A DNA stretch of 39,491 nt from a virus. Under the pieces are notes generated by a model. That model did not search any database, was not told the DNA's origin, and was given only the letters and a program-made list of their open reading frames with translations. The stretch spans positions 1-39,491 of IMG/VR virus record IMGVR_UViG_3300025120_000169. One strand, written 5' to 3'. Position 1 is the stretch's first letter, and each line of letters starts with the position of its first letter. Shown here one piece after another: positions 16,892 through 25,008 of this stretch. The translations under genes and the position numbers were made by a program.

Positions 16892-19221
16892 CAACGCCTC
16901 CCGTCCTTCCTAACATCTATTCTAGGGGTGCCCAGTCTCCAGAATACACCAGCGTCATCAGACGATACCCTAACCGCCATCTCCCTACTGCGAAGACGAA
17001 CAAACGCTTGATCAGTAAATTGTTCAACATCAACGGTTTGGCTCGCGGAGACAGACGCAGAACCAGAAGTTCCAAAAGCAGAGCCCGGAAAATTTCTCGG
17101 CTTTAAAGAAAACGATACAGACGGCGCATCTACGGAAGACCCATTAAAGCTTAAATCTGGTATAATACGGCTGATAAATTGAAATCTATCGCCTTCGCCT
17201 ATTTCAAAGTCTGAACTTTCTATAAAAGAATTCATCCCAACCGCAGGGGTTTCACTGCCGTCATCCAGCCCATCATCGTGCTGGAATATGTATCCATCAG
17301 GAGATACAGCTATAGGGAATTCCCGAATACTTCTATCAATCCAAGCCGTGCGAGGCAGTGTTCCGGTGTACCAAACCTGATCTTGAATGTTATAAATGAC
17401 ATACTTATTCACATCTTCTGATCCTACAGAGACATAAAAGAACATCACTTCATTAAACTCGTAATTGGTCGCCGCGAAAAACTTGTCTCTTTCACTGAAA
17501 TTTAAATCTTGAAAGATAAAATTCCTGACGGGGCAAGGTAAGGTCGATACGCGCCCGTTGTATGTATAGAAGGTATTATTCCCCATCCAGAATACCGCGT
17601 CTCCCATAGCGGTAACCGCGTTTGGTCCCACAATAGTCACATTCTGCGATATCATGGTTTGACCAAAAACGAAGGGGCTACCAACGAACCTTAGTGAATG
17701 AAGGCTCCTGTCGGTCCACACCAGAACCTCTTGGCGAGTTTCCACAGCAGTTATGATCTCAGACCCGTTATTGATCCTTAAATCGCCAGCCGTATTTGTT
17801 GTGGCCGGGGTCCAGTTTGTCAGGGACTCTTGATCTCCCCACCGTATTAAGAGCGGGTCTACATCGCCCGTTGTTATATCATTACAGGCAAACGCTAAAA
17901 CATGACGGTCATTATCTGAGACCAGAACAACGCGAGCAGACGTTGGGCAGTCCGAGGAGCCATCTAGGCTTGATAATTCGACGGCACGGTTGGTAAAACC
18001 ATCGCTAGTGTCCCAATAATACAAGCTACCGCCATAAATATTAGCCAGCAAGTCTTCTCCAAAGTTATCCTGCTTCCACATCCTGACCGATGTTGCGGAT
18101 TCAGTAGCCGATTCTTCGGAAGCTGGTATTACTGATCCCCAGCCTACAAAGTTAAAAGATTCTGTAGCTGTAGCGCCAGAATCATGGGCAGCAGCCGTAC
18201 TGCCAAGCTGCCCCCTTTGTGCCCCGGTAAGGCTGTTAGTAGATACGCCTGTATAGGTAATAATCTCTTCACCAATAACCAATGTTCCGACATATGTGGC
18301 TGAAGCCCCGGAAGAGTGAGAAGCTGCGGTTGTGCCGTTGTAGCCTCTGGTTATGCCTGATAATGCTGTAGAAGATTTTACTGAGGTGTAATACATCTCC
18401 TCAGAACCAATCTTGACAATTCCGACAGCAGGGAACCCAGTTGTCGAGGCAACATTAATAAGTCCCACAACGGCATCGATATTTGCTGAAATAGTCGTCG
18501 CGGCAGTATCGAATCCTGTCGCGGAAGTGAGAGGGATGGTTGTTACTGAATTGTTAATCCCTGAGGCCAGTGTGGTAGTAGTCGCTCCCGATCTTGTTCC
18601 ACCCCAAAATCCAGCGCCAAAACCTAAACCATCAGAGCCTGCCTCTGCTGGACCAGTGTTTATTTCATACGACACAATAACAGAAGAGCCACCACCCGCC
18701 GTATTTCCAGAAGATGATGATCCTGCGGTTACAAACTTATATGAATTAGAGTCCACAACAACAGTTATAGCGTGACTTGTGTTTAATTGTACGTTCGTAA
18801 CACCATCAACCGTTGCTGCCCCCGTCATGATGACAGTATCGTCTACTATAGCGCCATGACTGGCATGAGTTACAGTCACCTCACCAGTGCCTGCCGTATT
18901 GGTTTTAATAGGGTTAGAACCTAAGGTTATATTAGATGTTCGAAGAGGCGTAACATTAGAGATAGCACCCCCCTCTTCGATAAGAAGTTGGGTGGAGGTA
19001 CCTAGTGACAAGAAGTCTCTGCCAGCTAAAGTTGACCAGTTAAATAAAGAACGGCAAACACCAGAAAATCTGGTAGAGCTAACCTTAACCCAGCCGCCTA
19101 GCTTTTGTGGAAGCCCGTTAACAAAGCGAACTTTGTCACAGTCAAACCAATTCCCTTCGCCGCTATAGCGGGTAGCATCTTTTACTATGCCCGGACGGAA
19201 TGCTAACTTCTGAAGAGCCAA
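16891..19221 (-). CDS. Tail nozzle / DNA-stabilisation-like structural protein (776 aa)
   Basis: Opens with MALQKLAFRPGIVKDATRYS and ends with GTPRIDVRKDGRR, terminal signatures of a large marine podovirus tail family. By size and place it fits the tail nozzle (T7 gp12 or P22 gp10 class), which closes the tail tube. The middle (about 130-340) holds inserted beta-rich Ser/Thr/Gly repeats, including two copies of an RG-x(2)-G-[ST]TAA-x-H-x-SGA-x-AT block. The remainder looks beta-propeller-like, with many WxG and aromatic strands, for example LVWTDRSLHSLRF and AVFWMGNNTFYTYNG. The only start fitting the neighbours is TTG at 19221, two bases after the previous stop, with GGTGAG six bases upstream. 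The virion role is well supported; the precise nozzle call is an inference. Confidence 0.65.
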   Translation of the reverse strand: MALQKLAFRPGIVKDATRYSGEGNWFDCDKVRFVNGLPQKLGGWVKVSSTRFSGVCRSLFNWSTLAGRDFLSLGTSTQLLIEEGGAISNVTPLRTSNITLGSNPIKTNTAGTGEVTVTHASHGAIVDDTVIMTGAATVDGVTNVQLNTSHAITVVVDSNSYKFVTAGSSSSGNTAGGGSSVIVSYEINTGPAEAGSDGLGFGAGFWGGTRSGATTTTLASGINNSVTTIPLTSATGFDTAATTISANIDAVVGLINVASTTGFPAVGIVKIGSEEMYYTSVKSSTALSGITRGYNGTTAASHSSGASATYVGTLVIGEEIITYTGVSTNSLTGAQRGQLGSTAAAHDSGATATESFNFVGWGSVIPASEESATESATSVRMWKQDNFGEDLLANIYGGSLYYWDTSDGFTNRAVELSSLDGSSDCPTSARVVLVSDNDRHVLAFACNDITTGDVDPLLIRWGDQESLTNWTPATTNTAGDLRINNGSEIITAVETRQEVLVWTDRSLHSLRFVGSPFVFGQTMISQNVTIVGPNAVTAMGDAVFWMGNNTFYTYNGRVSTLPCPVRNFIFQDLNFSERDKFFAATNYEFNEVMFFYVSVGSEDVNKYVIYNIQDQVWYTGTLPRTAWIDRSIREFPIAVSPDGYIFQHDDGLDDGSETPAVGMNSFIESSDFEIGEGDRFQFISRIIPDLSFNGSSVDAPSVSFSLKPRNFPGSAFGTSGSASVSASQTVDVEQFTDQAFVRLRSREMAVRVSSDDAGVFWRLGTPRIDVRKDGRR

Positions 19222-19223
19222 TT

Positions 19224-19778
19224 TTACTCACCAATCGATCTTGGGTTTTGGGGCCAATCGTCAAAATCCGATTGCTTCTTCCCAGCGCCTTTCATTTCTT
19301 CTGTAAGGATTGTTATAGCCTCTAAAGATGCGACATCGCTTTTGCTATCAATGGCTGTTTTGAGAGCAGCAGCCTTCGATCTCAAGTCTGTGCGCCATTT
19401 AGCAAGATCAGAAGGCTTTGCGGCCCCATTATCTTGTTCACGCACAACAATCCAGTCAGTTTGACTAAGGTGACGGCCAAGGGAAGAAGAAACAATTTCC
19501 TTCATAGCGCCCTTTACAGAACTTACGGACTTGGCAGTTTTTGTTATCGTCACAACAACCTTATCTGATGAAATGACAGGCGAAGACTCAGAAGACGTAT
19601 AGAACATAGCATTCACACTATCCCCCTCATAAACATAAGGGACAACCCCGATAGCTTTACGCTCCTCATCTGTCCAAGAAATAAAAGTTTCCCTTGGATG
19701 CTGTACTTCGTCAATAACAACAGGCTTTGGCGAACTGATTACCTCAATAACTTTGTTGTCTTTAACTACTGCCCACAT
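19224..19778 (-). CDS. Tail-fibre assembly chaperone-like protein
   Basis: 184 aa. The N-terminal half is MWAVVKDNKVIEVISSPKP followed by an FISWTDEERKAIGVVPYV block, as in small fibre-assembly and XkdW-like phage proteins, where W-x(2)-EER-x-IG-x(2)-P recurs. The C-terminal part has SQTDWIVVREQDNG, then AKWRTDLRSKAAAL, matching the W-x-V-x-R-x-E and W-R-x-x-L-R pattern of phage tail assembly chaperones. It probably helps fold or attach the fibre encoded just upstream (20422-21804). The start is ATG with TTTAGGAGATC upstream. A 61-bp gap separates it from the 193-aa gene and contains nothing else I can identify. Confidence 0.6.
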   Translation of the reverse strand: MWAVVKDNKVIEVISSPKPVVIDEVQHPRETFISWTDEERKAIGVVPYVYEGDSVNAMFYTSSESSPVISSDKVVVTITKTAKSVSSVKGAMKEIVSSSLGRHLSQTDWIVVREQDNGAAKPSDLAKWRTDLRSKAAALKTAIDSKSDVASLEAITILTEEMKGAGKKQSDFDDWPQNPRSIGE

Positions 19779-19839
19779 GATCTGATCTCCTAAATACCCT
19801 GACCTTTTAACGGCCTGCCTGCAATTGTCGTCTGTAGTT

Positions 19840-20421
19840 TTAAGTTATGCATGTAATATCACTAAGGTTGGCTTTATTTAAGCCGAAGCCGGAAACGACA
19901 AACCTCAAAGTTTCCGAAGTACCTGTCCACGTTTGAACAACAGAACCAGCGATAGATAATGTTAGAGTTGTACCTGATCGCTGCCATATAAACTCGTCAT
20001 CTGTATCAAAAGCTATCCCAGCAGTTTTAGATGCGCCGCCCTCAAATGTTTCGATAGTCTCGACGCCATCCGCATCAAACCAATAGCTATTGGTCATGGC
20101 ATCTAAACCTTGATTGAATGTGGTAAGTGTCCATGTGGCATCCTCAGATATATCGTAGAACCCATAGCTAGAATCGGTGTTGCCGCCCATATCTCCGACT
20201 TGAGTATATGTCCATGTGAAGTTGCCATCCAGAACGGGCGCGGTAGCGTGTTTTATTCGGATATTATTAAAGCCGCCGCCGGTAACTGCGGTCTTAGATA
20301 TGTCGTTACCTGATCTAGTCCAGTTGGCAAGGCCCTGAACGCTTCCTTCCCACATAGCCGGGGTAATTTCGGTGGTTGTGGGACCGCTTTGCGTAAACCA
20401 GAAGGAGGGAGACAGAGCCAT
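19840..20421 (-). CDS. Lectin-like or jelly-roll-like tail protein, function unknown
   Basis: 193 aa with almost continuous beta-strand pattern and many aromatic residues (SFWFTQSG, GNFTWTYTQVGDMGG, DEFIWQRSGTTLTLSIAG). It looks like a concanavalin- or SPRY-like sandwich that could bind glycans, but no specific family is recognised. The ATG follows the fibre gene's TAA without any intervening base, with AAAGGCG upstream. Its position between the fibre and a fibre-chaperone-like gene suggests a fibre tip or receptor-binding accessory. That role is inferred from context. Confidence 0.5.
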   Translation of the reverse strand: MALSPSFWFTQSGPTTTEITPAMWEGSVQGLANWTRSGNDISKTAVTGGGFNNIRIKHATAPVLDGNFTWTYTQVGDMGGNTDSSYGFYDISEDATWTLTTFNQGLDAMTNSYWFDADGVETIETFEGGASKTAGIAFDTDDEFIWQRSGTTLTLSIAGSVVQTWTGTSETLRFVVSGFGLNKANLSDITCIT

Positions 20422-21804
20422 TTAAGCAAACGCCTTTTGCACTGCGCCCAGTTGAATGCTTCCAGACGCCTTTACAAAATACGGGATTACATCAACGGCA
20501 TTTGCTCCTGTACTTAATGTTATTCCTGACCCGCCAGCAGTTTCATAGTCTGTTCCAAGGCTGAGGGTTCGAGAACCAGTGCCGTCTTGTATCATAACCA
20601 TCACTCCAGACTGCCCAACAGCCTCTGTTGACGGATTTGCTAAAGTAATATTTCCGGTTAACGTCAAGACGAAGTTTTGGTTAGCTTGAAAATCTAACGT
20701 GATACTTCCTGTATTGGACGTATCTGTATCGGTAGCGCTAAGAGTATTCTTACTAAAGGTAACGGTTTGATTTTCATCAATTGAAATTGCAGGAGTTGTA
20801 CCGACAGCAGAACCAAGACCTATTAGAAGGTCATCTGCACTGTCATCTAACCCAACGTAATAATCTTGCGCGTTACCATCAAATACAATTTTTGTATCAA
20901 CAGCAGCGCCATCTCCAATCGTTACAGAATCATCATCAAGGGTCAAAATTGAGTTCGTTCCAACCCCCGAACCAACGCCCACAACCAACTTATCAGCGCT
21001 ATCGTCAAGACCCATATAGAAGTCTTTAGCATTACCATCGTAAACAAGTTTTGTGTCTTCCGCACCGCCGTCACCAATCGTAAGGCTTGGCGTTGTGCCC
21101 TTTAGGCTCATTGTTTGAGCCACAATATCACCAGTCGTGCTAGACGCAGCTTGTCCAACACCAATACTTTCAGCGAACTTAATGTCTAGATTTTCATCAA
21201 TCTCAACGGCTGGCGTAGTGCCGACAGTGGAGCCTTTCCCGATAACTAGATCATCAGCGCTGTCATCCAACCCGATATAGAAATCCTGCGCGTTACCATC
21301 AAACACGACCTTCGTATCTTCTGCTGCGCCACTTCCAACCGTTACTGACGCACCAGTTGTAAAGGTTCCGGCAACCGAAAGGTCGGTGAATACATCAAAA
21401 ACAGCACCCCCAGAACCAGCGCCATCTGTGACAATCGCTTTCACGCCGCTGTTTGGAATTACAACCTCTGCCCCAGAGCCTTGTTTAATTGATATTGACT
21501 GACTGCCTGTAGTGGCGTTTTCAATAACCCATATCTTAGAAACTGTATTGGGAGCGAGAGTTACGGTCCTTGTCGCGCTTAGGCTCGTAGATGTAATCTT
21601 CAAATAAATAGAACGAGCGGCATCTGCTGTACCGTCAGCAATGGTAATCGTCGTGTTAGCATCAGAACCGAGGTTTTCGGTGCCCATGCCAAACGCTTCT
21701 CCGATTAACTCCAAATTCGCATTGGTCTTATTTCCCCAAGTGCCGGAATTCTCGCCCGTCCCCATCTCCTCTAAACGAAGATCATTTACGAATGTACTAG
21801 CCAT
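20422..21804 (-). CDS. Tail fibre / spike-like protein with tandem beta repeats
   Basis: 460 aa. The first ~40 residues, FVNDLRLEEMGTGENSGTWG then NKTNANLELIGEA, are the conserved anchor I associate with marine phage tail fibres. The body contains three related repeats of about 50-57 residues (starting near 154, 241 and 292), each built as [ST]-G-x-G-x-AEDTK-x-V-[FY]-DGNA-x-D-[FY]-Y-x-GLDDSAD. The C-terminal region (about 365-460) is Gly/Thr-rich beta structure. The protein probably forms a trimeric fibre or collar spike for host recognition. The start has TTTAGGAG upstream. A 22-bp palindrome (21823-21844) lies just ahead of the gene. Confidence 0.75.
   Translation of the reverse strand: MASTFVNDLRLEEMGTGENSGTWGNKTNANLELIGEAFGMGTENLGSDANTTITIADGTADAARSIYLKITSTSLSATRTVTLAPNTVSKIWVIENATTGSQSISIKQGSGAEVVIPNSGVKAIVTDGAGSGGAVFDVFTDLSVAGTFTTGASVTVGSGAAEDTKVVFDGNAQDFYIGLDDSADDLVIGKGSTVGTTPAVEIDENLDIKFAESIGVGQAASSTTGDIVAQTMSLKGTTPSLTIGDGGAEDTKLVYDGNAKDFYMGLDDSADKLVVGVGSGVGTNSILTLDDDSVTIGDGAAVDTKIVFDGNAQDYYVGLDDSADDLLIGLGSAVGTTPAISIDENQTVTFSKNTLSATDTDTSNTGSITLDFQANQNFVLTLTGNITLANPSTEAVGQSGVMVMIQDGTGSRTLSLGTDYETAGGSGITLSTGANAVDVIPYFVKASGSIQLGAVQKAFA
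20775..21345. repeat. Three diverged direct repeats within the fibre gene
   Basis: Roughly 150-bp units at about 20775-20930, 20935-21085 and 21200-21345 encode the GLDDSAD-containing protein repeats. The first two are adjacent; the third is separated by ~115 bp. Synonymous differences between copies indicate an old duplication rather than a recent expansion. Confidence 0.8.
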
Positions 21805-21822
21805 TTAACTCTCCTAAACTGA

Positions 21823-21844
21823 TTAAGGTTAATTTTAACCTTAA
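21823..21844. promoter_or_regulatory. Perfect 10-bp inverted repeat before the fibre gene
   Basis: Two perfect 10-bp arms (21823-21832 and 21835-21844) with a 2-bp spacer, centred on GTTAATTTTAAC. The element starts immediately after the stop of the 101-aa gene and lies about 20 bases before the fibre start. The same 12-mer occurs at 31596-31607. The arms are A/T-rich with no U-tract, so an operator or RNA-processing site is as likely as a terminator. Confidence 0.45.
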
Positions 21845-22150
21845 TTAAGCAGCTATCCTTTGATACTTAGCATCTTGAACCGTCACCACCTCACTCCAGA
21901 CGTTAAGCTGAGATGTTTGACCTGAAGCACTAACCCCTGTTACAGAGACAGTCGCAGGTAGCGCTATGACGGTTCCACTACCAACCTGACCAGTTCCACC
22001 AACGCCAGTAACGTCTACAGTGAAACCAAGACCGACAGTTACGGAGCCAACACCACCAGTTCCCGCAATCCCAGTAACCTGAACCGGAGCGGGGGAGTTC
22101 CATGCCCCGCTATTCCAAGTCTCACGCCCCCATCCTGTTAAAGAACTCAT
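21845..22150 (-). CDS. Small Gly/Val-rich virion protein (101 aa)
   Basis: Starts MSSLTGWGRETWNSGAWN, a Trp/Gly motif found in several marine phage structural proteins. It continues as repeated beta units of the form V-x-VTG-[IV]-x-GTG-x-VGS-x-TV (near 24-80). It is probably a small fibre- or baseplate-like accessory because it lies just upstream of the fibre gene. No enzymatic feature is seen, and the exact role is unknown. Confidence 0.6.
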   Translation of the reverse strand: MSSLTGWGRETWNSGAWNSPAPVQVTGIAGTGGVGSVTVGLGFTVDVTGVGGTGQVGSGTVIALPATVSVTGVSASGQTSQLNVWSEVVTVQDAKYQRIAA

Positions 22151-22158
22151 TCTCTACA

Positions 22159-22593
22159 CTACGCTATCCTGATAATTGCATTTGACGCATCAAACGCAGG
22201 GAACTGAACGGTAAAATCGCCAGAAGAACTACTTTTATCAGAGCCAAAATCAAGAACAACAACAGTCGGATCACCCGATGCTGAATCATTATATATCAAC
22301 GCACCGCGAGCCGTTATGGTGGACGAGCCAAAAGTGATATCACTAAAATCAGTAAATCCAGTTGTCCCGCTGCTTGTCGGGTCCACCCGCGTCAAGCTTC
22401 CGCCACCGGCACTATACCCAGTGCCGCTGACCTCATTGCCCGTAGTGTAGGCTGTAGTTGCAGCAGTAAAACTAGCCGAATTTGTATACATGGCTAATTT
22501 AAACGTACCACCACCGCTATTTTTAAAATTGTGAACACCTTCCAGAAGTTCTTTCTTGAAGGATGTACACATAAAGTTTCCGCTAAAAGCCAT
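22159..22593 (-). CDS. Hypothetical virion protein (144 aa), beta-rich
   Basis: Contains FKKELLEGVHNF, then KLAMYTNSASF and GARGALIYNDS-like beta segments, a layout I have seen in many uncultured marine phage contigs near the tail genes. It has no catalytic motif. The ATG overlaps the upstream stop by one base (TAATG), so translation is coupled to the 97-aa gene. It is likely a tail or connector component; no more specific function can be given. Confidence 0.6.
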   Translation of the reverse strand: MAFSGNFMCTSFKKELLEGVHNFKNSGGGTFKLAMYTNSASFTAATTAYTTGNEVSGTGYSAGGGSLTRVDPTSSGTTGFTDFSDITFGSSTITARGALIYNDSASGDPTVVVLDFGSDKSSSSGDFTVQFPAFDASNAIIRIA

Positions 22594-22886
22594 TACGCTC
22601 TCCTTAACAGATTAGCGAGATCATCATAACCACCGACAGAAGCCACATGGACGCAACGATCTCGCTCTGCCCTCATAGCTTCCTTAATATAACTCAAAAC
22701 CACACTTTCTACACGAACTTTAAACGAATTTGCCTGATCTCGTATAGCCGGGGGCGCATCGTCAGAGACGTAAATTAACTTGCGACAACACAAGTCTGTT
22801 ATTTGTTCAGCAGACAGCCCACCGTTTGAACTTGTCTCAACAAAGACAGATGGTACTGCTCCTGTAGATAGGGCTTCAGAGATCAT
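22593..22886 (-). CDS. Small hypothetical protein (97 aa) of the connector region
   Basis: A mixed alpha/beta protein ending in an Arg-rich helix (YIKEAMRAERDRC, LANLLRRA). No known family was recognised. It overlaps the upstream adaptor gene by four bases (ATGA) and the downstream gene by one, so it belongs to the same translationally coupled string as the head-tail connector genes. Confidence 0.55.
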   Translation of the reverse strand: MISEALSTGAVPSVFVETSSNGGLSAEQITDLCCRKLIYVSDDAPPAIRDQANSFKVRVESVVLSYIKEAMRAERDRCVHVASVGGYDDLANLLRRA

Positions 22887-23515
22887 GCTGTGCGCCTCAT
22901 AGTGTTGCGATAAGAGTCCATATTAACCTCAGCGGCCCCATAATTTTGCAAGGCTTGCAAGGCAGAGCTATATCTCTCACCATAGAAGGACATTATATCC
23001 TGCTCGCCCTTTAAGTAAGTATATGCCTCTACCAGAGTAGCATACAACAAAGCCGCTTCAGCATTGTCACCGAACCAACTATTTGCATTAGTGGACGACA
23101 ATGCATCAGGTTGAAACTTGTAGTGAAGCTCTACCGAATAATCGTCATCAGGGACAGGGCCAACAATAAAGAACTCATCGTCAAAGTTGCCGTAATGCGT
23201 AGGTAAGCCCGAATCGTCAGCGTCAGGAAAAGCCTCACGGATAAAAGAAACATCTTTAGGCAACATATAGCTATACACATTCCCTGTCTTGATAACCGCT
23301 AATGAGTACACCTTAAACAAATCTTCGGGTTTTTGTAAGAAGGTGTTGTTTTGCGTCATCGTTCCAGTAACATTTTTATGAAAATCAGGAACATCAATAT
23401 CAAAGAAAAGACGGTTCTCAGCTTGCGTAATGAAGGTGTCTATATTGGTTACAAAGGAGGTCTCGCTACTTTGTGTATAATCCTGAATAGCAGTTTTTAA
23501 TTGTGTATAATTCAT
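22883..23515 (-). CDS. Head-tail adaptor / tail-tube protein (SU10- or T7 gp11-like)
   Basis: 210 aa. MNYTQLKTAIQDYTQ, FVTNIDTFITQAENRLF and a long C-terminal helical section (GDNAEAALLYATLVEAYTYL, then GERYSSALQAL) form the typical layout of podoviral adaptor proteins, which ring the portal and connect head to tail. A central beta part contains PKDVSFIREAFP and LPTHYGNFDDEFFIVGP. Length and gene position agree with T7 gp11 and SU10-type adaptors. The start is ATG with GAGG upstream, nine bases after the previous stop. Confidence 0.65.
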   Translation of the reverse strand: MNYTQLKTAIQDYTQSSETSFVTNIDTFITQAENRLFFDIDVPDFHKNVTGTMTQNNTFLQKPEDLFKVYSLAVIKTGNVYSYMLPKDVSFIREAFPDADDSGLPTHYGNFDDEFFIVGPVPDDDYSVELHYKFQPDALSSTNANSWFGDNAEAALLYATLVEAYTYLKGEQDIMSFYGERYSSALQALQNYGAAEVNMDSYRNTMRRTA

Positions 23516-23524
23516 AGTAGAGCC

Positions 23525-23749
23525 TCAGTTTGGCAATTCAGAGTAACCATCAAAATCATTTATTTGTAGAAGCAAAGAAACATAACGCCCAAACCACATA
23601 GCTTGATCGAGATCGCTAATTCCAGAAAACTCTACAACAACTTTAACATTGTCTTCATCAGCCCCATCGACGCTAACAAAGTAAAAAGAGTCTAAATCAG
23701 CGGCAGCTTTCTGCATTAAATCTATATCTTCACTAAAACACGACATCAT
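23525..23749 (-). CDS. Small acidic hypothetical protein (74 aa)
   Basis: Acidic and strand-rich (FYFVSVDGADEDNVKVVVEF) with a short helix. No family recognised. The ATG overlaps the TGA of the upstream 117-aa gene (ATGA), and a second in-frame ATG follows directly. Its place among adaptor genes points to a virion-assembly role, but nothing in the sequence defines it. Confidence 0.5.
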   Translation of the reverse strand: MMSCFSEDIDLMQKAAADLDSFYFVSVDGADEDNVKVVVEFSGISDLDQAMWFGRYVSLLLQINDFDGYSELPN

Positions 23750-24099
23750 ACCGAGACCGTAACAGAGCCCACGCCTCCATTCGCCTGCAAGCTATCTTGC
23801 GTTGAGAACCCATAAGCTTGAGAAAGAGTGTTTCTATCTCCCACAGGGTTCCAATTTGCAGATGCATTTGAAGAAGAGCCGAGCCTATTGTCTGGGCGAG
23901 CGCCCCTTAAAGCTTGAAAATCATTTATTGGGAAACTGCCTAAGAAGTTTTGTGGATGATCTGGGTCTAACATATCACGCCCCACACGCAGGCCCGTATT
24001 CTTCCCGTCCCTCACTTCGTACATCAAGTCTTTCAACTTGTATGTAAATCCGCTTCGATCACAGATACCAAGAGCATATTTACCGTCAGCATAGGACAT
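23746..24099 (-). CDS. Conserved marine-phage virion protein (117 aa)
   Basis: The N-terminal half, KYALGICDRSGFTYKLKDL, followed by GLRVGRDMLDPDHPQN and FQALRGARPDNRLG, is a conserved block I recognise from marine podovirus connector regions. A CxRSG motif may bind metal, but only one Cys is present. The C-terminal part is Ser/Asn-rich and variable. It overlaps the upstream gene by one base (TAATG). The function is unknown; it is probably part of the neck. Confidence 0.6.
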   Translation of the reverse strand: MSYADGKYALGICDRSGFTYKLKDLMYEVRDGKNTGLRVGRDMLDPDHPQNFLGSFPINDFQALRGARPDNRLGSSSNASANWNPVGDRNTLSQAYGFSTQDSLQANGGVGSVTVSV

Positions 24100-24788
24100 T
24101 ATATGTTATAACCCCCCGGAGTGATTCGTATGCCTGCCTTTACCCTGTCTTCACCAGCGGCAAAATCAAACTGCTCATCATAAATCTGTTTAAGGCCGGG
24201 GGTTCTTTCTTGCGTTTGGACGTTCTTCATTGAAACATAGTAAGCCAAGCCAGCGGTTAGAGCGGGCAACCAACGCCCCGGCGCATCGTAATTATTGGTC
24301 CCTTTAGTGCCAACATCTTGAATTCTTTTAATTCTCAAGAAGGCCAGCGTATATGTCTGTGTGGCATTCGGCACGGGCCATAAAGTAAACTGGGGACTAT
24401 TTGTCCTTTGGATATAGATTTGCAAAGGCTTACCTGAAGTAAGCTTATTAGGAATATTAGCAAATGTTGACGGGCTAATTCTTGTTAAGCTTGAATCAGA
24501 CTGATTGCTTGTGCTGTTAGCGTTAGTTCTAATGTGATGCTCAATAAAATCAATCGTACCCGCCGGAAATCCATAGGTAGCAGTGCCAGCGGTTAACGCC
24601 AAAGTCCCCTCTTCAATAGTCCAAAGATTAACCCCACGATTAATCCACTCAAGAGACATAAGGTCTAAGCTGCGACGGGCGGTTTTTAACTCGTAACCGC
24701 CACGCATCTCCATACCCGCTCTTTCATAGGCTTCTTCGCAGATATCTATGATATCTAAAGTAAAATCTGATGTACCGCTGGTCGCCAT
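24099..24788 (-). CDS. Putative head-closure / tail accessory factor (P22 gp4-like)
   Basis: 229 aa. The N-terminal helical part, DIIDICEEAYERAGMEMRGG followed by TARRSLDLMSLEWINRGV, matches the fold pattern of podoviral gp4-type proteins, which bind under the portal and seal packaged DNA. The middle is beta-rich (YGFPAGTIDFIEHHI, QFTLWPVPNATQTYTLAF). The C-terminal helix LPALTAGLAYYVSMK is typical as well. Gene position, after the capsid and before the adaptor, fits. Close relatives are annotated only as structural proteins, so the gp4 equivalence is tentative. Confidence 0.55.
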   Translation of the reverse strand: MATSGTSDFTLDIIDICEEAYERAGMEMRGGYELKTARRSLDLMSLEWINRGVNLWTIEEGTLALTAGTATYGFPAGTIDFIEHHIRTNANSTSNQSDSSLTRISPSTFANIPNKLTSGKPLQIYIQRTNSPQFTLWPVPNATQTYTLAFLRIKRIQDVGTKGTNNYDAPGRWLPALTAGLAYYVSMKNVQTQERTPGLKQIYDEQFDFAAGEDRVKAGIRITPGGYNI

Positions 24789-24792
24789 CTAA

Positions 24793-25008
24793 TCACTTCT
24801 TCTTCATTTTGCTGCCGCCGCGCATCATGACTTTTTTCTTAATGCTCTTTGGCGGGGTCTCGGTCTTACCAACCTTAGCACCTAAGCGTTTAGCTTGTTT
24901 CACAGATTTACTGCCGCCGCGCATCATGACTTTTTTCATGCCGCCGCGAGCCATAACTTTCTTCGCTGGCTTTTTCTTCTTAGCCATTCTCTTTTTACCC
25001 ATCGCCAT
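24793..25008 (-). CDS. Small Lys/Arg-rich basic protein with RGG-like repeats (71 aa)
   Basis: The frame is open from 25077, but ATG 25008 (MAMGKKRMAKKKK) is preferred. It has GGAG about nine bases upstream, and the longer form would prepend a hydrophobic shadow of the 178-aa gene. The mature protein is very rich in Lys and Arg, with three VMxRGG units (KKVMARGGMK, KKVMMRGGSK twice). It is probably nucleic-acid-binding and may be packaged with DNA or RNA in the virion. No family name is certain. It overlaps the upstream gene by 14 bases. Confidence 0.6.
   Translation of the reverse strand: MAMGKKRMAKKKKPAKKVMARGGMKKVMMRGGSKSVKQAKRLGAKVGKTETPPKSIKKKVMMRGGSKMKKK
24812..24937. repeat. Pair of exact 27-bp direct repeats in the basic-protein gene
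   Basis: 24812-24838 and 24911-24937 are identical and encode the two VMMRGGSK units on the minus strand. The first half of a third, shorter copy follows at about 24940-24950. Confidence 0.85.
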
